The notes: generated by a model from the letters alone, not told the origin. DNA of 40,475 bases from Candidatus Nanopelagicales bacterium (GCA_025456015.1 JALOLK010000009.1:1-40475); one strand, 5' to 3'. Shown: positions 23,197 to 32,008, numbered from the stretch's first letter. Made by a program: numbers and translations.

Positions 23197-24162
23197 GTGG
23201 AGAGCCTCATCATCGCCGGGGTGCTGGTCGTCCTGGCCATCATCGTCGTCTTCAGCACGATCAAGATCGTGCCCCAGGCCCAGGCCGGCATCGTCGAGCG
23301 GCTCGGCCGGTACAACCGGACCCTGGACGCCGGGTTGACGATCATCATCCCCTTCGTGGACCGGCTGCGGCCCCTGATCGACCTGCGTGAGCAGGTGGTC
23401 AGCTTCCCGCCCCAGCCCGTCATCACCTCGGACAACCTCGTGGTGAACATCGACTCGGTCATCTACTTCCAGGTGACGGATCCGAAGGCGGCGACCTACG
23501 AGATCCAGAGCTACCTGCAGGGCATCGAGCAGCTCACCGTCACCACCCTGCGCAACGTCATCGGCTCGATGGACCTCGAGGAGACGCTCACCAGCCGCGA
23601 CTCGATCAACGGCCAGCTGCGCGGCGTGCTCGACGAGGCCACCGGCAAGTGGGGCATCCGCGTGAACCGGGTGGAGCTCAAGGCGATCGACCCGCCGGCC
23701 AGCGTGCAGCAGTCCATGGAGAAGCAGATGCGCGCCGACCGCGACAAGCGCGCCGCGATCCTCTCCGCCGAGGGCAGCAAGCAGGCCGCGATCCTCGAGG
23801 CCGAGGGCTCCAAGACCTCCGCCGTGCTCAAGGCCGAGGGCCAGGCCCGCGCCCAGGTGCTGCGGGCCGAGGGCGAGGCGGAGGCCATCGCCAAGGTCTT
23901 CAACGCGATCAACAACGGCAACGCGACCGACCAGGTCATGGCCTACCAGTACCTGCAGTCGCTGCCCCTGCTCGCGCAGGGCACCGCGAACAAGGTGTTC
24001 GTGATCCCGGCCGAGCTCTCGGGCGCGCTCGGGGCGGTCAGCCGGGCGTTCGCCGCGCCGGCGCCGGGGATGGGCCCGATGGGTACCCCGCGGCCCGAGC
24101 CGGCGGACATCGTCGACGCCGACGTGGTCGACGAGGCGCCGCCGGGGTCGCCGGCCGCCTGA
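23197..24162 (+). CDS. SPFH/band 7 (stomatin/QmcA-like) membrane protein
   Basis: This 321-residue protein has one N-terminal membrane helix (about 4-20), an SPFH domain (VERLGRYNRTLDAGL, then ITSDNLVVNIDSVIYFQV) and a long coiled coil. Within the coil four 11-residue units repeat in tandem (about 190-233), each carrying AEG at positions 2-4. The coil ends in NNGNATDQVMAYQYLQSLP, a conserved block of the QmcA/stomatin group. Such proteins form large membrane rings that organise microdomains and proteases, here presumably with NfeD. A Pro-rich tail follows. The GTG start has a GGAGAGGGA ribosome site. Confidence 0.92.
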   Translation: MESLIIAGVLVVLAIIVVFSTIKIVPQAQAGIVERLGRYNRTLDAGLTIIIPFVDRLRPLIDLREQVVSFPPQPVITSDNLVVNIDSVIYFQVTDPKAATYEIQSYLQGIEQLTVTTLRNVIGSMDLEETLTSRDSINGQLRGVLDEATGKWGIRVNRVELKAIDPPASVQQSMEKQMRADRDKRAAILSAEGSKQAAILEAEGSKTSAVLKAEGQARAQVLRAEGEAEAIAKVFNAINNGNATDQVMAYQYLQSLPLLAQGTANKVFVIPAELSGALGAVSRAFAAPAPGMGPMGTPRPEPADIVDADVVDEAPPGSPAA

Positions 24163-24164
24163 CG

Positions 24165-24956
24165 GTGCGCGTCAGCACGCTCACCGATCCCGCCGACCCG
24201 CGGGTCCACGACCTGGTCGGGCTCACCGACGTCGCCGCCCGGGCGGCCCGTGAGACCGCCGAGGGGCTGTTCGTGGCCGAGGGCGCCAAGGTGATCGCGC
24301 GCGCCCTGGCCGCCGGGTACGCCCCCCGCGTCGTGCTCACCGAGGCGCGGTGGCTGCCGGGGATCGCCGAGCACCTCGATGGCCACGACGTCGAGGTGCT
24401 GCTCGCCGACGAGGGCCTGCTGCGCGAGGTCACCGGCTACCGGGTGCACCGCGGTGCCCTGGCGTCCATGGAGCGCCGGCCGCTGCCGACGGTCCCCGAG
24501 GTGCTCGCCGGCGCCCGCCTGGTGGTCGTGCTGGTCGACCTGGTGGACCACACGAACGTCGGCTCGGTCTTCCGCAACGCCGCCGCGCTCGGCGCCGACG
24601 GGGTGCTCGTGACCCCAGGGTGCGCGGACCCGCTGTACCGCCGCGCCGTGAAGGTCTCGATGGGTGCGGTGCTCGGCCTGCCCTGGACGCGCACGGGACC
24701 GGACCCGCTCGCCCATCTCGTGGACCGGTGGGCCACCGTCGCGCTCACGCCGGCCGCGGACGCGACGCCGATCGCCGCGGTGCAGCTGCCGGACGGTCCG
24801 CGCGCGCTGCTGCTGGGCACCGAGGGGGACGGCCTGCCGCTGGCGCTGCAGGCCCGCTGCGACGTCCGGGCACGCATCCCCATGGCCGGCGGGATCGACT
24901 CGCTCAACGTGGCGGCCGCCAGTGCGATCGCCCTGCACGCCCTGCGGCCGGCCTGA
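24165..24956 (+). CDS. TrmH/SpoU-family RNA 2'-O-methyltransferase
   Basis: A 263-residue SPOUT methyltransferase. The N-terminal substrate-binding part (1-110) includes GLFVAEGAKVIARAL. The knotted domain carries motif 1 (VDHTNVGSVFRNAAALG, about 126-142), motif 2 (LLLGTEGDGLP, about 213) and motif 3 (IPMAGGIDSLNVAAASAIALHAL, about 237-260) with the conserved Asn. The target is probably rRNA or tRNA ribose; the exact site cannot be read from sequence. The GTG start is only 2 bases after the SPFH stop, so it shares that operon, although a functional link is not obvious. Confidence 0.9.
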   Translation: MRVSTLTDPADPRVHDLVGLTDVAARAARETAEGLFVAEGAKVIARALAAGYAPRVVLTEARWLPGIAEHLDGHDVEVLLADEGLLREVTGYRVHRGALASMERRPLPTVPEVLAGARLVVVLVDLVDHTNVGSVFRNAAALGADGVLVTPGCADPLYRRAVKVSMGAVLGLPWTRTGPDPLAHLVDRWATVALTPAADATPIAAVQLPDGPRALLLGTEGDGLPLALQARCDVRARIPMAGGIDSLNVAAASAIALHALRPA

Positions 24957-25058
24957 CCCGTCCTCCTCCCACGATCTGGCGGGGATGGCGCAGCCTCCCC
25001 GAGCAGGGCCGGGTGACACGCCCCCGTGGCGGCGCCGGGCATCCGGGCCGCCCGCACG

Positions 25059-25064
25059 CATAAT
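25059..25064 (+). promoter_or_regulatory. -10 box of the membrane PI-PLC gene
   Basis: CATAAT predicts transcription from about 25071, giving a leader of about 20 nt that contains the GAGGGGCGGGAG ribosome site before the ATG at 25092. No -35 is clear. Confidence 0.4.
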
Positions 25065-25091
25065 GGCGCGATCCGAGGGGCGGGAGTCGTC

Positions 25092-27242
25092 ATGGCAGTT
25101 CGGCGCAGCGAGCGTTGGTCGAAGGTGCTGCTGGTCGCCGGGGCGGTGACGATGTTCTTCGTCGCGCTCGTGGGCTTCGTCAACAGCAGCGTGGTGAACG
25201 GCGAGCACTTCGCCCGGATCGTCAACGACATCCGCGCCGACGAGGAGGTGAAGACCCGGATCGGCGAGGCGGTCGCCGTGGCGGCCATCGATGCCCAGCC
25301 CGACCTCATCGCGGTCGAGCCCGCGATCGCGGCCGGCGCCGCCGCCGTGGTCGGCAGCCCGCTGCTCGATGCGGTGTTCACCCCGGCGATCACGCAGTTC
25401 CACGGCGCGCTGACCCAGGAGGGCGGTGGCCGGGCGGTGCTCGCGCTGGCCGACCTGGGTGCCACCGTCACCACCGCCGCCGAGACGTTCCTGCCGCAGG
25501 CCGCCGACGCGATCCCCGACACCCTGAACCTCACCCTGGCCCAGATCGGTGGGCAGGCCGGGATCGCGGCCCAGATCATCCCGATCATCTCGGTGATCGC
25601 CACGCTGGCGTGGGTGCTGCCGCTGCTGGCCCTGGTCCTGCTCGGCCTGGGCGTCTGGCTCGCCCCCCGGCGCCGGATCGCCCTGGTGCGCATCGGGTGG
25701 ATGCTCATCGTCGTCGGCGGGTTCCTCGGGCTGATGGTGCTGCTCATGTGGCTGGCCGGCGCGCTCATGGACTCCTCGACGCTGGCCGGGGCGTTCGCCT
25801 CCGCCGCGCTGCAGCAGTTCGCCCAGCCGTTGGGGGTGCGGTTCATCGCCACGGTGCTCATCGGCGGCCTGCTGGTGGCCGCAGCCGGCGCCCTGCTGCC
25901 GCAGGTGGACCTCGAGGACCACGTCCGCCGCGCGACCCGCTGGATGGGTCGGCGTCCGGCCAGCCCCGGCTGGGCCGTCGCCCGTGCGCTGGGCATCATC
26001 GCCGCTGGCGTGCTCATCGTGCTGTTCCCCGGGGTGAGCACCCAGCTGGTGGCCATCGTGGCCGGCCTGGCGGTGCTGTTCATCGGGATCACCGAGCTCG
26101 ACGTCGTGGCGGAGCGCTCCCGCGCCGAGGACGAGGTGGCCGCCGCGGCACGCGCCGCGCTCGCCGACGGGGGCGAGGCGCCGCAGGATCGCCGCTCGCG
26201 GGCCGCCTGGCTCATCCCGGTCGCGGCCGGCGCCGCCGGTGCGCTCGTGCTCGGCGCGCTCATCCTGCCCGACCACCTGCCCCAGGACGAGGGGCTGCAG
26301 ACCGTGGCGGTCGACCCCGACGCCTGCAACGGGCACCCGGAGCTGTGCGAGATCCCCTTCGACCAGGTGGTGATCCCGGCCACGCACAACTCGATGTCCA
26401 TCGCCGACGGCACGTGGTTCCTCGCCGAGCAGCCCAAGGACATGGTCGAGTCCCTCGACGACGGCATCCGTGGGCTCTACGTCGACACCTGGTACGGCCA
26501 GGCGACCGACGACGGGCGCGCCATCACCGGCGCGACGTCCCTGGCGGCCGCCGAGCAGCAGCTGGTCGACACCTATGGGCGCAGCGTGGCCGACTCGGTG
26601 CAGCGCACGATCGACCGGGTCCGCCGTGCCGAGGTCATCGGCGAGGAGGAGCCCTTCTTCTGCCACACCGTGTGCGAGCTCGGGGCCACCCCGATGCTGC
26701 CGACCATGCGCCGGCTCAACACGTGGCTGGACAACCACCCCCGTGACGTCGTGGTGCTGTTCATCCAGGACGAGGTGAGCCCGGCCGACACCGCCGCGGT
26801 GCTCGCGCAGGCCGGGCTGGTGGACAAGGCCCACGTCCACGAGCCCGGGACGCCCTGGCCCACGCTGGGCGAGATGGTCGAGGCGAACACCCGGCTGGTC
26901 GTGCTCATGGAGAACGAGGGCGGCGGGGACCAGTACCCCTTCCTGCACCAGGGCTTCGACCTCGTCCAGGACACCGAGTACACGTTCCCGTCGGTCGAGG
27001 ACTTCTCCTGCACGCTCAAGCGGGGGCGCGAGGACAGCCCGCTGTTCGGCATCAACCACTGGCTGTCCGGGTTCACCGCGCTGGTGTCGAACGCCGAGCT
27101 GGTGAACGCCTACGACGTGCTGCGCGCCCGGGTCGCCGAGTGCCAGGACGTCCGCGGTCGCACGCCGACGATGATCTCCGTGAACTGGTACGACCGCGGT
27201 GACCTGTTCCGGGTGGTGGACGAGCTCAACGGCGTGTCCTGA
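25092..27242 (+). CDS. Polytopic membrane protein fused to a PI-PLC-like domain
   Basis: This 716-residue protein starts with a membrane helix (about 15-33) and an outer-face helical segment (about 34-150). Membrane helices follow near 165-190, 200-220, 250-270, 295-330 and 375-395. The C-terminal region (about 400-716) looks like a PI-PLC X-type domain: PATHNSMSIADGTWF near 431 with the first catalytic His, DDGIRGLYVDTWYG, and FFCHTVCELG near 523 with a second His. VVVLFIQDEV comes later. Cys pairs (CNGHPELC, CHTVC) suggest the domain faces outside. It could act on inositol-type phospholipids, but no substrate is proven. The ATG at 25092 has a good ribosome site. Confidence 0.8.
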   Translation: MAVRRSERWSKVLLVAGAVTMFFVALVGFVNSSVVNGEHFARIVNDIRADEEVKTRIGEAVAVAAIDAQPDLIAVEPAIAAGAAAVVGSPLLDAVFTPAITQFHGALTQEGGGRAVLALADLGATVTTAAETFLPQAADAIPDTLNLTLAQIGGQAGIAAQIIPIISVIATLAWVLPLLALVLLGLGVWLAPRRRIALVRIGWMLIVVGGFLGLMVLLMWLAGALMDSSTLAGAFASAALQQFAQPLGVRFIATVLIGGLLVAAAGALLPQVDLEDHVRRATRWMGRRPASPGWAVARALGIIAAGVLIVLFPGVSTQLVAIVAGLAVLFIGITELDVVAERSRAEDEVAAAARAALADGGEAPQDRRSRAAWLIPVAAGAAGALVLGALILPDHLPQDEGLQTVAVDPDACNGHPELCEIPFDQVVIPATHNSMSIADGTWFLAEQPKDMVESLDDGIRGLYVDTWYGQATDDGRAITGATSLAAAEQQLVDTYGRSVADSVQRTIDRVRRAEVIGEEEPFFCHTVCELGATPMLPTMRRLNTWLDNHPRDVVVLFIQDEVSPADTAAVLAQAGLVDKAHVHEPGTPWPTLGEMVEANTRLVVLMENEGGGDQYPFLHQGFDLVQDTEYTFPSVEDFSCTLKRGREDSPLFGINHWLSGFTALVSNAELVNAYDVLRARVAECQDVRGRTPTMISVNWYDRGDLFRVVDELNGVS

Positions 27243-27248
27243 GCACCC

Positions 27249-27278
27249 CCGCGGCGCGACCCCCCGCAGCGGCCGCGG
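27249..27278 (+). terminator. Possible hairpin terminator after the PI-PLC gene
   Basis: A 7-bp stem CCGCGGC / GCCGCGG with a 16-base loop begins 6 bases after the stop codon. It has no T tail, and in such GC-rich sequence the repeat may be fortuitous. Confidence 0.3.
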
Positions 27279-27308
27279 TGCGGTCGGGCATCCCGGGGCG
27301 GGCTGCGA

Positions 27309-27314
27309 CAGGAT
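27309..27314 (+). promoter_or_regulatory. -10 box of pta-ackA, leaderless type
   Basis: CAGGAT ends 7 bases before the GTG at 27322. It overlaps the in-frame ATG at 27313, which makes the GTG the better start if this is the promoter. Confidence 0.4.
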
Positions 27315-27321
27315 GTCCGGC

Positions 27322-29418
27322 GTGCGTGCCCTCTACCTGACCTCCGTGGAGGAGTCCAGCGGCAAGTCCGTGATCGCCCTGGGCCTGATGGAGACCCTCA
27401 CCCGCGCGGTGCAGCGGGTCGGCTACTTCCGGCCGGTGATCCGCGCCGGCGACCTGCACGACCAGCGCATCGAGCTGTTCCGCAGCCGGTACCGGCTGGA
27501 CCAGTCCTACGACGAGTCCTTCGGGATCACCACCGCGCAGACCCGCGACTACGGCGGCAACCACGTGGACCCGGCCCTGGTCGGCAGCGTGATCGAGCGC
27601 TTCCAGCGATTGGCTGCGCGGTGCGACTACGTCGTCGTGGAGGGCACCGACTACACCGGTGCCTCGAAGGCCTTCGAGTTCGCGCTGAACGCCGAGATCG
27701 CCTCGAACCTGGGCGCCGCCGGGCTCATCGTGCTGCGCGCCTCGGACCACACCGCCGAGCAGGTGGGCGGCGCCCTGCGCGCGGCGATCGACGGGCTGGG
27801 GGAGCGCGGCGTGCCGACGGTGGCGGCGTTCGTGAACCGCGTGACGCCGCAGGCCGAGCCCGGGGTCCGCGCCGCGGTGGCCGACTCGCTCGTGCCCGTC
27901 TGGCTGCTGCCCGAGCAGCCGTCCCTGGCGATGCCCAGCATCCGCGAGGTCGCCGACGCCTCGGGGGCCACGCTGCTGCTGGGCACCCCTGAGGACCTCG
28001 CCCGGGCGGTGCCCGACATCAAGGTGGCCGCGATGAGCGTGCCCCGGCTGCTCGACCACCTCTCCGAGGGCACGCTGCTCATCACGCCGGGCGACCGCTC
28101 CGACGTGCTCATGGCCGCCTACTCCTCGCGGCAGTCCGACGCCATCCCCTCGGTGTCCGGGGTCGTGCTCACCGGCGGCCTGCGCCCCGATCCCAGCGTC
28201 ATGCGCTTCGCCGAGGGGGTGCACGGCGGCGCGATGCCGGTGCTGCTCACCGAGCTCGACACGTTCGACACGGCGGCGTCCGTGGCGACCCTGCAGGCCG
28301 AGATCGGCCCGGGCGACGACCGGCGGATCACCGACGCCCTGAGCCTGTTCGAGGAGCACGTCGACGAGGCCCTGCTGGAGTCCCGGATCGAGCTCACCCG
28401 CTCGACGACGCTCACGCCGATGATGTTCGAGCACCAGCTCATGGAGCGGGCGCGCTCGGACCGCAAGCACATCGTGCTGCCCGAGGGCTCCGACGACCGG
28501 ATCCTCACCGCGGCCGACCGGCTGCTCCGGCGCAACGTCGTGGACCTCACGATCCTGGGCAGCCCCGAGGACATCGCCGAGCGCGCGCGGACCATGGGCC
28601 TGGACCTGGCCGCCGCCCGGATCGTCGACCCCGAGACCGATCCCCTGCGCGGGCAGTTCGCCGACGACCTCGTCGAGATCCGGCGCAGCAAGGGCCTGGC
28701 GCGGGACGCGGCCTGGGACCTCGTCGCCGACGTGTCGTACTTCGGCACGATGATGGTCTGGAAGGGCCTGGCCGACGGCATGGTGTCGGGGGCGGCGCAC
28801 ACCACCGCGCACACGATCCGCCCGGCGCTGCAGATCATCAAGACCTCGCCCGGGGTCTCGATCGTGTCCAGCGTGTTCTTCATGGCGCTGGAGGACCACG
28901 TGCTCGTGTACGGCGACTGCGCGGTGAACCCCGACCCGGACGCCGAGCAGCTGGCCGACATCGCCATCTCGTCGGCGCAGACCGCGGCGGCCTTCGGCGT
29001 CGAGCCGCGCATCGCGATGCTGAGCTACTCGACCGGGTCGTCGGGGGAGGGGGCCGAGGTCGAGAAGGTGCGCCGTGCCACCGAGCTGGCCCGGGAGCGC
29101 CGACCCGACCTGGCGATCGAGGGCCCGATCCAGTACGACGCCGCCGTCGACGCGTCGGTGGCCCGCTCCAAGCTGCCTGACTCCGATGTGGCCGGCCGCG
29201 CGACCGTGTTCGTGTTCCCCGACCTCAACACCGGCAACAACACCTACAAGGCGGTGCAGCGCTCGGCGAACGCGGTGGCGATCGGCCCGGTGCTGCAGGG
29301 CCTGCGGCTGCCGGTGAACGACCTGTCCCGGGGCGCGCTGGTCGAGGACATCATCAACACCGTCGTCATCACCGCGGTGCAGGCCCAGCAGGTGGCCGCC
29401 GCCGGAACAGGAGCCTGA
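27322..29418 (+). CDS. pta: Phosphate acetyltransferase (long, BioD-like plus DRTGG form)
   Basis: This 698-residue enzyme interconverts acetyl-CoA and acetyl phosphate. The N-terminal third is BioD-like, with the P-loop-like ESSGKSVIALGL. A DRTGG-type region follows (GDRSDVLMAAYSS, SVSGVVLTGGL). The catalytic PTA domain starts near 370 (MFEHQLMERAR) and includes HIVLPEGSDDRIL, GTMMVWKGLADGMVSGAAHT and FPDLNTGNNTYKAVQR. It is full-length for the long actinobacterial form. An in-frame ATG at 27313 is an alternative start 3 codons upstream. ackA follows 4 bases after the stop, so the pair forms the acetate overflow/assimilation operon. Confidence 0.94.
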   Translation: MRALYLTSVEESSGKSVIALGLMETLTRAVQRVGYFRPVIRAGDLHDQRIELFRSRYRLDQSYDESFGITTAQTRDYGGNHVDPALVGSVIERFQRLAARCDYVVVEGTDYTGASKAFEFALNAEIASNLGAAGLIVLRASDHTAEQVGGALRAAIDGLGERGVPTVAAFVNRVTPQAEPGVRAAVADSLVPVWLLPEQPSLAMPSIREVADASGATLLLGTPEDLARAVPDIKVAAMSVPRLLDHLSEGTLLITPGDRSDVLMAAYSSRQSDAIPSVSGVVLTGGLRPDPSVMRFAEGVHGGAMPVLLTELDTFDTAASVATLQAEIGPGDDRRITDALSLFEEHVDEALLESRIELTRSTTLTPMMFEHQLMERARSDRKHIVLPEGSDDRILTAADRLLRRNVVDLTILGSPEDIAERARTMGLDLAAARIVDPETDPLRGQFADDLVEIRRSKGLARDAAWDLVADVSYFGTMMVWKGLADGMVSGAAHTTAHTIRPALQIIKTSPGVSIVSSVFFMALEDHVLVYGDCAVNPDPDAEQLADIAISSAQTAAAFGVEPRIAMLSYSTGSSGEGAEVEKVRRATELARERRPDLAIEGPIQYDAAVDASVARSKLPDSDVAGRATVFVFPDLNTGNNTYKAVQRSANAVAIGPVLQGLRLPVNDLSRGALVEDIINTVVITAVQAQQVAAAGTGA

Positions 29419-29422
29419 CCCG

Positions 29423-30637
29423 ATGCTCGTGCTCGTCGTGAACGCCGGCTCGTCGTCGCTGAAGTACCAGCTGGTCGACACCGAGTCCGAGACCGTGTGG
29501 GCCGCCGGCCTGGTCGAACGCATCGGCGAGACGACCTCGACCGTCACGCACCGGACCCGTGTGCGGGCCGGCGCCGAGGCGCCGCTGGAGGTGCACGAGC
29601 GCAGCGGGGTGGTGGCCGACCACGCCGCGGCCTTCGCGGCCGTCGACGCGCTGTTCGCCGAGACCGGGTCGGTCGAGGAGGTGGGCCCGCTCGTGGGTGT
29701 CGGGCACCGCGTGGTGCAGGGCGGGGACCAGTTCGTGGAGCCCACGGTGGTCGACGCCGAGGTCATCGAGGTGGTGCGCTCGCTGAACCCGCTGGCCCCG
29801 CTGCACAACCCCGCGTGCGTGGCGGGACTGGAGTCGGCGATGGCCGCGCATCCCGAGGTGCCGCACGTGGCGATCTTCGACACCGCGTTCCACGCCACGA
29901 TCCCGCCGGCGGCCTACACCTACGCGATCGACCGGACCGTGGCCCGGGAGCACCGGATCCGTCGCTACGGCTTCCACGGCACGTCGCACAAGTACGTCAC
30001 CGCGCGCGCGGCCCAGATGCTGGGCAAGCCGGTCGAGGCGGTCGACCTCGTGACGCTGCACCTGGGCAACGGCGCCTCGGCCTGTGCGGTCCGCGGCGGG
30101 CGCAGCATCGAGACCTCGATGGGGCTCACGCCGCTGGAGGGCCTGGTCATGGGCACCCGCTCGGGCGACCTCGACCCCGCGATCGCCTTCCACCTCATCA
30201 CCACGGCGGGCATGACGGCTGCCGAGGTGGACGCGATGCTGAACAAGCGCAGCGGCCTGGTCGGCCTGTGCGGCCAGAACGACCTGCGCGAGGTGCACCG
30301 GCTGGCCGCGGCCGGGGACCCCGACGCGGAGCTGGCCCTGGGCGTCTACGTCCACCGGATCCGCAAGTACGTCGGGGCCTACCTCGCCGTGATCGGCCGC
30401 GCGGACGCGATCGTGTTCACCGCCGGGGTCGGCGAGAACGATCCCGAGATCCGCCGCCGCGTCGTCGCGGGCATGGAGATGGCCGGCATCGCGATCGACA
30501 CCGAGCTCAATGCCGCGACCCGGGGGCCGGCCAAGCCGGTCGACCTGTCCTTCCGGGGTGCGCCGATCCGGGTGCTCGTGGTGCCCACGAACGAGGAGCT
30601 GGAGATCGCCCGGCAGACCGCCGCTGCCGTGTCCTGA
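29423..30637 (+). CDS. ackA: Acetate kinase
   Basis: This 404-residue ASKHA-fold kinase converts acetyl phosphate and ADP to acetate and ATP, or the reverse. Visible residues: Asn7 in VVNAGSSSLK, Arg in GHRVVQGG, catalytic Asp in IFDTAFHATIP, His in RYGFHGTSHKYV, Arg in MGTRSGDLDP and Glu in TAGVGENDPEIR. It is full-length. It lies 4 bases after pta with an AGGAG ribosome site inside the pta end. A short CCCGAC/GTCGGG dyad (30642-30655) follows the stop and may weaken read-through. Confidence 0.96.
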   Translation: MLVLVVNAGSSSLKYQLVDTESETVWAAGLVERIGETTSTVTHRTRVRAGAEAPLEVHERSGVVADHAAAFAAVDALFAETGSVEEVGPLVGVGHRVVQGGDQFVEPTVVDAEVIEVVRSLNPLAPLHNPACVAGLESAMAAHPEVPHVAIFDTAFHATIPPAAYTYAIDRTVAREHRIRRYGFHGTSHKYVTARAAQMLGKPVEAVDLVTLHLGNGASACAVRGGRSIETSMGLTPLEGLVMGTRSGDLDPAIAFHLITTAGMTAAEVDAMLNKRSGLVGLCGQNDLREVHRLAAAGDPDAELALGVYVHRIRKYVGAYLAVIGRADAIVFTAGVGENDPEIRRRVVAGMEMAGIAIDTELNAATRGPAKPVDLSFRGAPIRVLVVPTNEELEIARQTAAAVS

Positions 30638-30759
30638 GGGGCCCGACGGGTCGGGACAGAACTGCGACCCAACTGCGAGGTGCCTGCCATGGACCCATCG
30701 GGCCCTCGACGTCACCCTTGAGGCGTCCGCACCCGCCGGCCGTCACAGGAGGCACGCGC

Positions 30760-31221
30760 ATGACCGCGATCACCCCCGACACCCTGGCCGTCCCCACCCT
30801 GGCCGTCCCCACGCTGGGCGGCCGGCGCGTGGCCGCCGTGCAGCAGCGCCTGGCCGAGCTCGCCGACGACTCGCGCGGCCGTGCGACGTGGTGGGTCGAG
30901 GTGACCCGGCACCTCGACGAGCTGGCCGAGTCGGTGCTCGGCGGCGCCGTGGACCTCGACCTGCCCGGGATGACCGAGCAGCTGCGCGACGACGCCCCGC
31001 ACCTGATCGGCCGGTGGCGGCGGGTCAGCGCCGAGCGCGACGGCCTCTACGAGCAGGTCAGCGAGCTGCGCCGGGTGGCCGGGAGCAGCGCGGGTGACCC
31101 GGGCGCGGTCAGTGCCGTCAGCCGCGCGATCCAGGAGCTGCTCACGCGCGTGCGGCGGTTCCAGCAGCGGTCCAGCGACGTGCTCTTCGACGCCTACGGC
31201 CGCGACCTGGGCGGGGAGTGA
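30760..31221 (+). CDS. Hypothetical helical protein
   Basis: A 153-residue soluble protein that I do not recognise. The N-terminus contains a near-repeat (TLAVPTLAVPTLGG), followed by a mostly helical body rich in Leu, Arg and Glu: AAVQQRLAELADDSRG, HLDELAESVLG, and a final helix RAIQELLTRVRRFQQRSSD. No membrane segment is seen. The ATG is supported by a perfect AGGAGG ribosome site 8 bases upstream. The 122 bases after ackA hold two copies of AACTGCGA one helical turn apart, so the gene may have its own promoter. The function is unknown. Confidence 0.75.
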   Translation: MTAITPDTLAVPTLAVPTLGGRRVAAVQQRLAELADDSRGRATWWVEVTRHLDELAESVLGGAVDLDLPGMTEQLRDDAPHLIGRWRRVSAERDGLYEQVSELRRVAGSSAGDPGAVSAVSRAIQELLTRVRRFQQRSSDVLFDAYGRDLGGE

Positions 31222-31263
31222 CCCCGACGACGGTGGGCTGACCGCGGCAGGTCCGGCCCGGCG

Positions 31264-31995
31264 TCAGTGGCCGTACCGGTCCACGGCCCGGTCGATGAGC
31301 CGGGCGAAGGCCGCCCGGCCGGCGGCCGACGTGTGGATCCCGTCGGCCGCGAACCACTCCGGCCGTCCGGCGCTCGCCCCGTGCCAGTCCACGAGGTGGA
31401 CGCGCGCCTTGGGGAAGCTGCGGTCACAGGCGGCCAGCGTCGCGTTGTTGGAGTCCTGCCACGAGCGGGGGACCCGGTTGGTGACCAGGAACACGCGGCG
31501 CTTGGCGCCCGCGGCGTGGACCACGGCACGGCAGGCGGCCAGCGTCACCGTGCCGTTCGTGCCCAGCTCGATCACGACGTTGCGCGGCAGCGCGCGGCCG
31601 TAGCTGCGCACGATGCCCGGTGCCGTGCTGAACTGCCGCCCGACCTTCGCGTGGATCGCGAAGCCGGCGCGCCGCATGAGCGGCCCGGCGCCCACCATGA
31701 GCGAGTCGCCCACGGCCAGGCGTGTGCCAGAGGCGGGCCGCGCGATGATCGTGGCGGCCTCGAGGTCCGTGGGCGGTGGCACGGCCTCCGAGGAGGTGCT
31801 GGGCGTGGCGGTGGGGTCGCTCGTCACCGGGGTGGCGGTGGGGCTCGTGGTGGGGCTCGTGGTGGTGCTCGTGCTGGCCGCCGGCGTGGGCTCGGTGGTC
31901 GTCGCGCTGGCCGGAGCGACCCCGAGCAGCGACACGCCGAGCAGACACGCACTGAAATGCACCGATGCGCGTCGGATGCCCGGTATGCTCCTCAC
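31264..31995 (-). CDS. Secreted SGNH/GDSL-type hydrolase
   Basis: A 243-residue protein with a signal peptide (basic start RSIPGIRR, hydrophobic ACLLGVSLLGV, likely cleavage after APASA). A Thr/Ser/Pro-rich linker of about 50 residues follows, then an SGNH domain. Block I is VGDSLMVGA with Ser98, block III is ELGTNG and block V is DGIHTS with Asp218 and His221. It resembles the SGNH domain found behind OafA-type acyltransferases, so a cell-envelope deacylase role is plausible. The GTG at 31995 follows a minus-strand CAGACT by 7 bases; longer in-frame starts give no signal peptide at the N-terminus. Confidence 0.85.
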   Translation of the reverse strand: MRSIPGIRRASVHFSACLLGVSLLGVAPASATTTEPTPAASTSTTTSPTTSPTATPVTSDPTATPSTSSEAVPPPTDLEAATIIARPASGTRLAVGDSLMVGAGPLMRRAGFAIHAKVGRQFSTAPGIVRSYGRALPRNVVIELGTNGTVTLAACRAVVHAAGAKRRVFLVTNRVPRSWQDSNNATLAACDRSFPKARVHLVDWHGASAGRPEWFAADGIHTSAAGRAAFARLIDRAVDRYGH

Positions 31996-32002
31996 GCGGT
32001 GC

Positions 32003-32008
32003 AGTCTG
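32003..32008 (-). promoter_or_regulatory. -10 box of the SGNH hydrolase gene, leaderless type
   Basis: Minus-strand CAGACT ends 7 bases before the GTG at 31995. A weak TTTCCT lies 17 bases further upstream. Confidence 0.35.

Noticed and set aside
4664-27059. Very long antisense open frames (880 codons opposite thrS, 969 opposite cphA, 1038 opposite the PI-PLC region).
   Set aside because: They mirror strong genes with clear motifs and have compositions rich in Arg, Gly, Val, His and Asp, as expected from the reverse of high-GC codons; none shows a family motif.
31760-31900. Repetitive DNA in the SGNH hydrolase gene.
   Set aside because: It encodes the Thr/Ser/Pro-rich linker between signal peptide and enzyme, a common feature of secreted proteins, not a CRISPR or mobile repeat.
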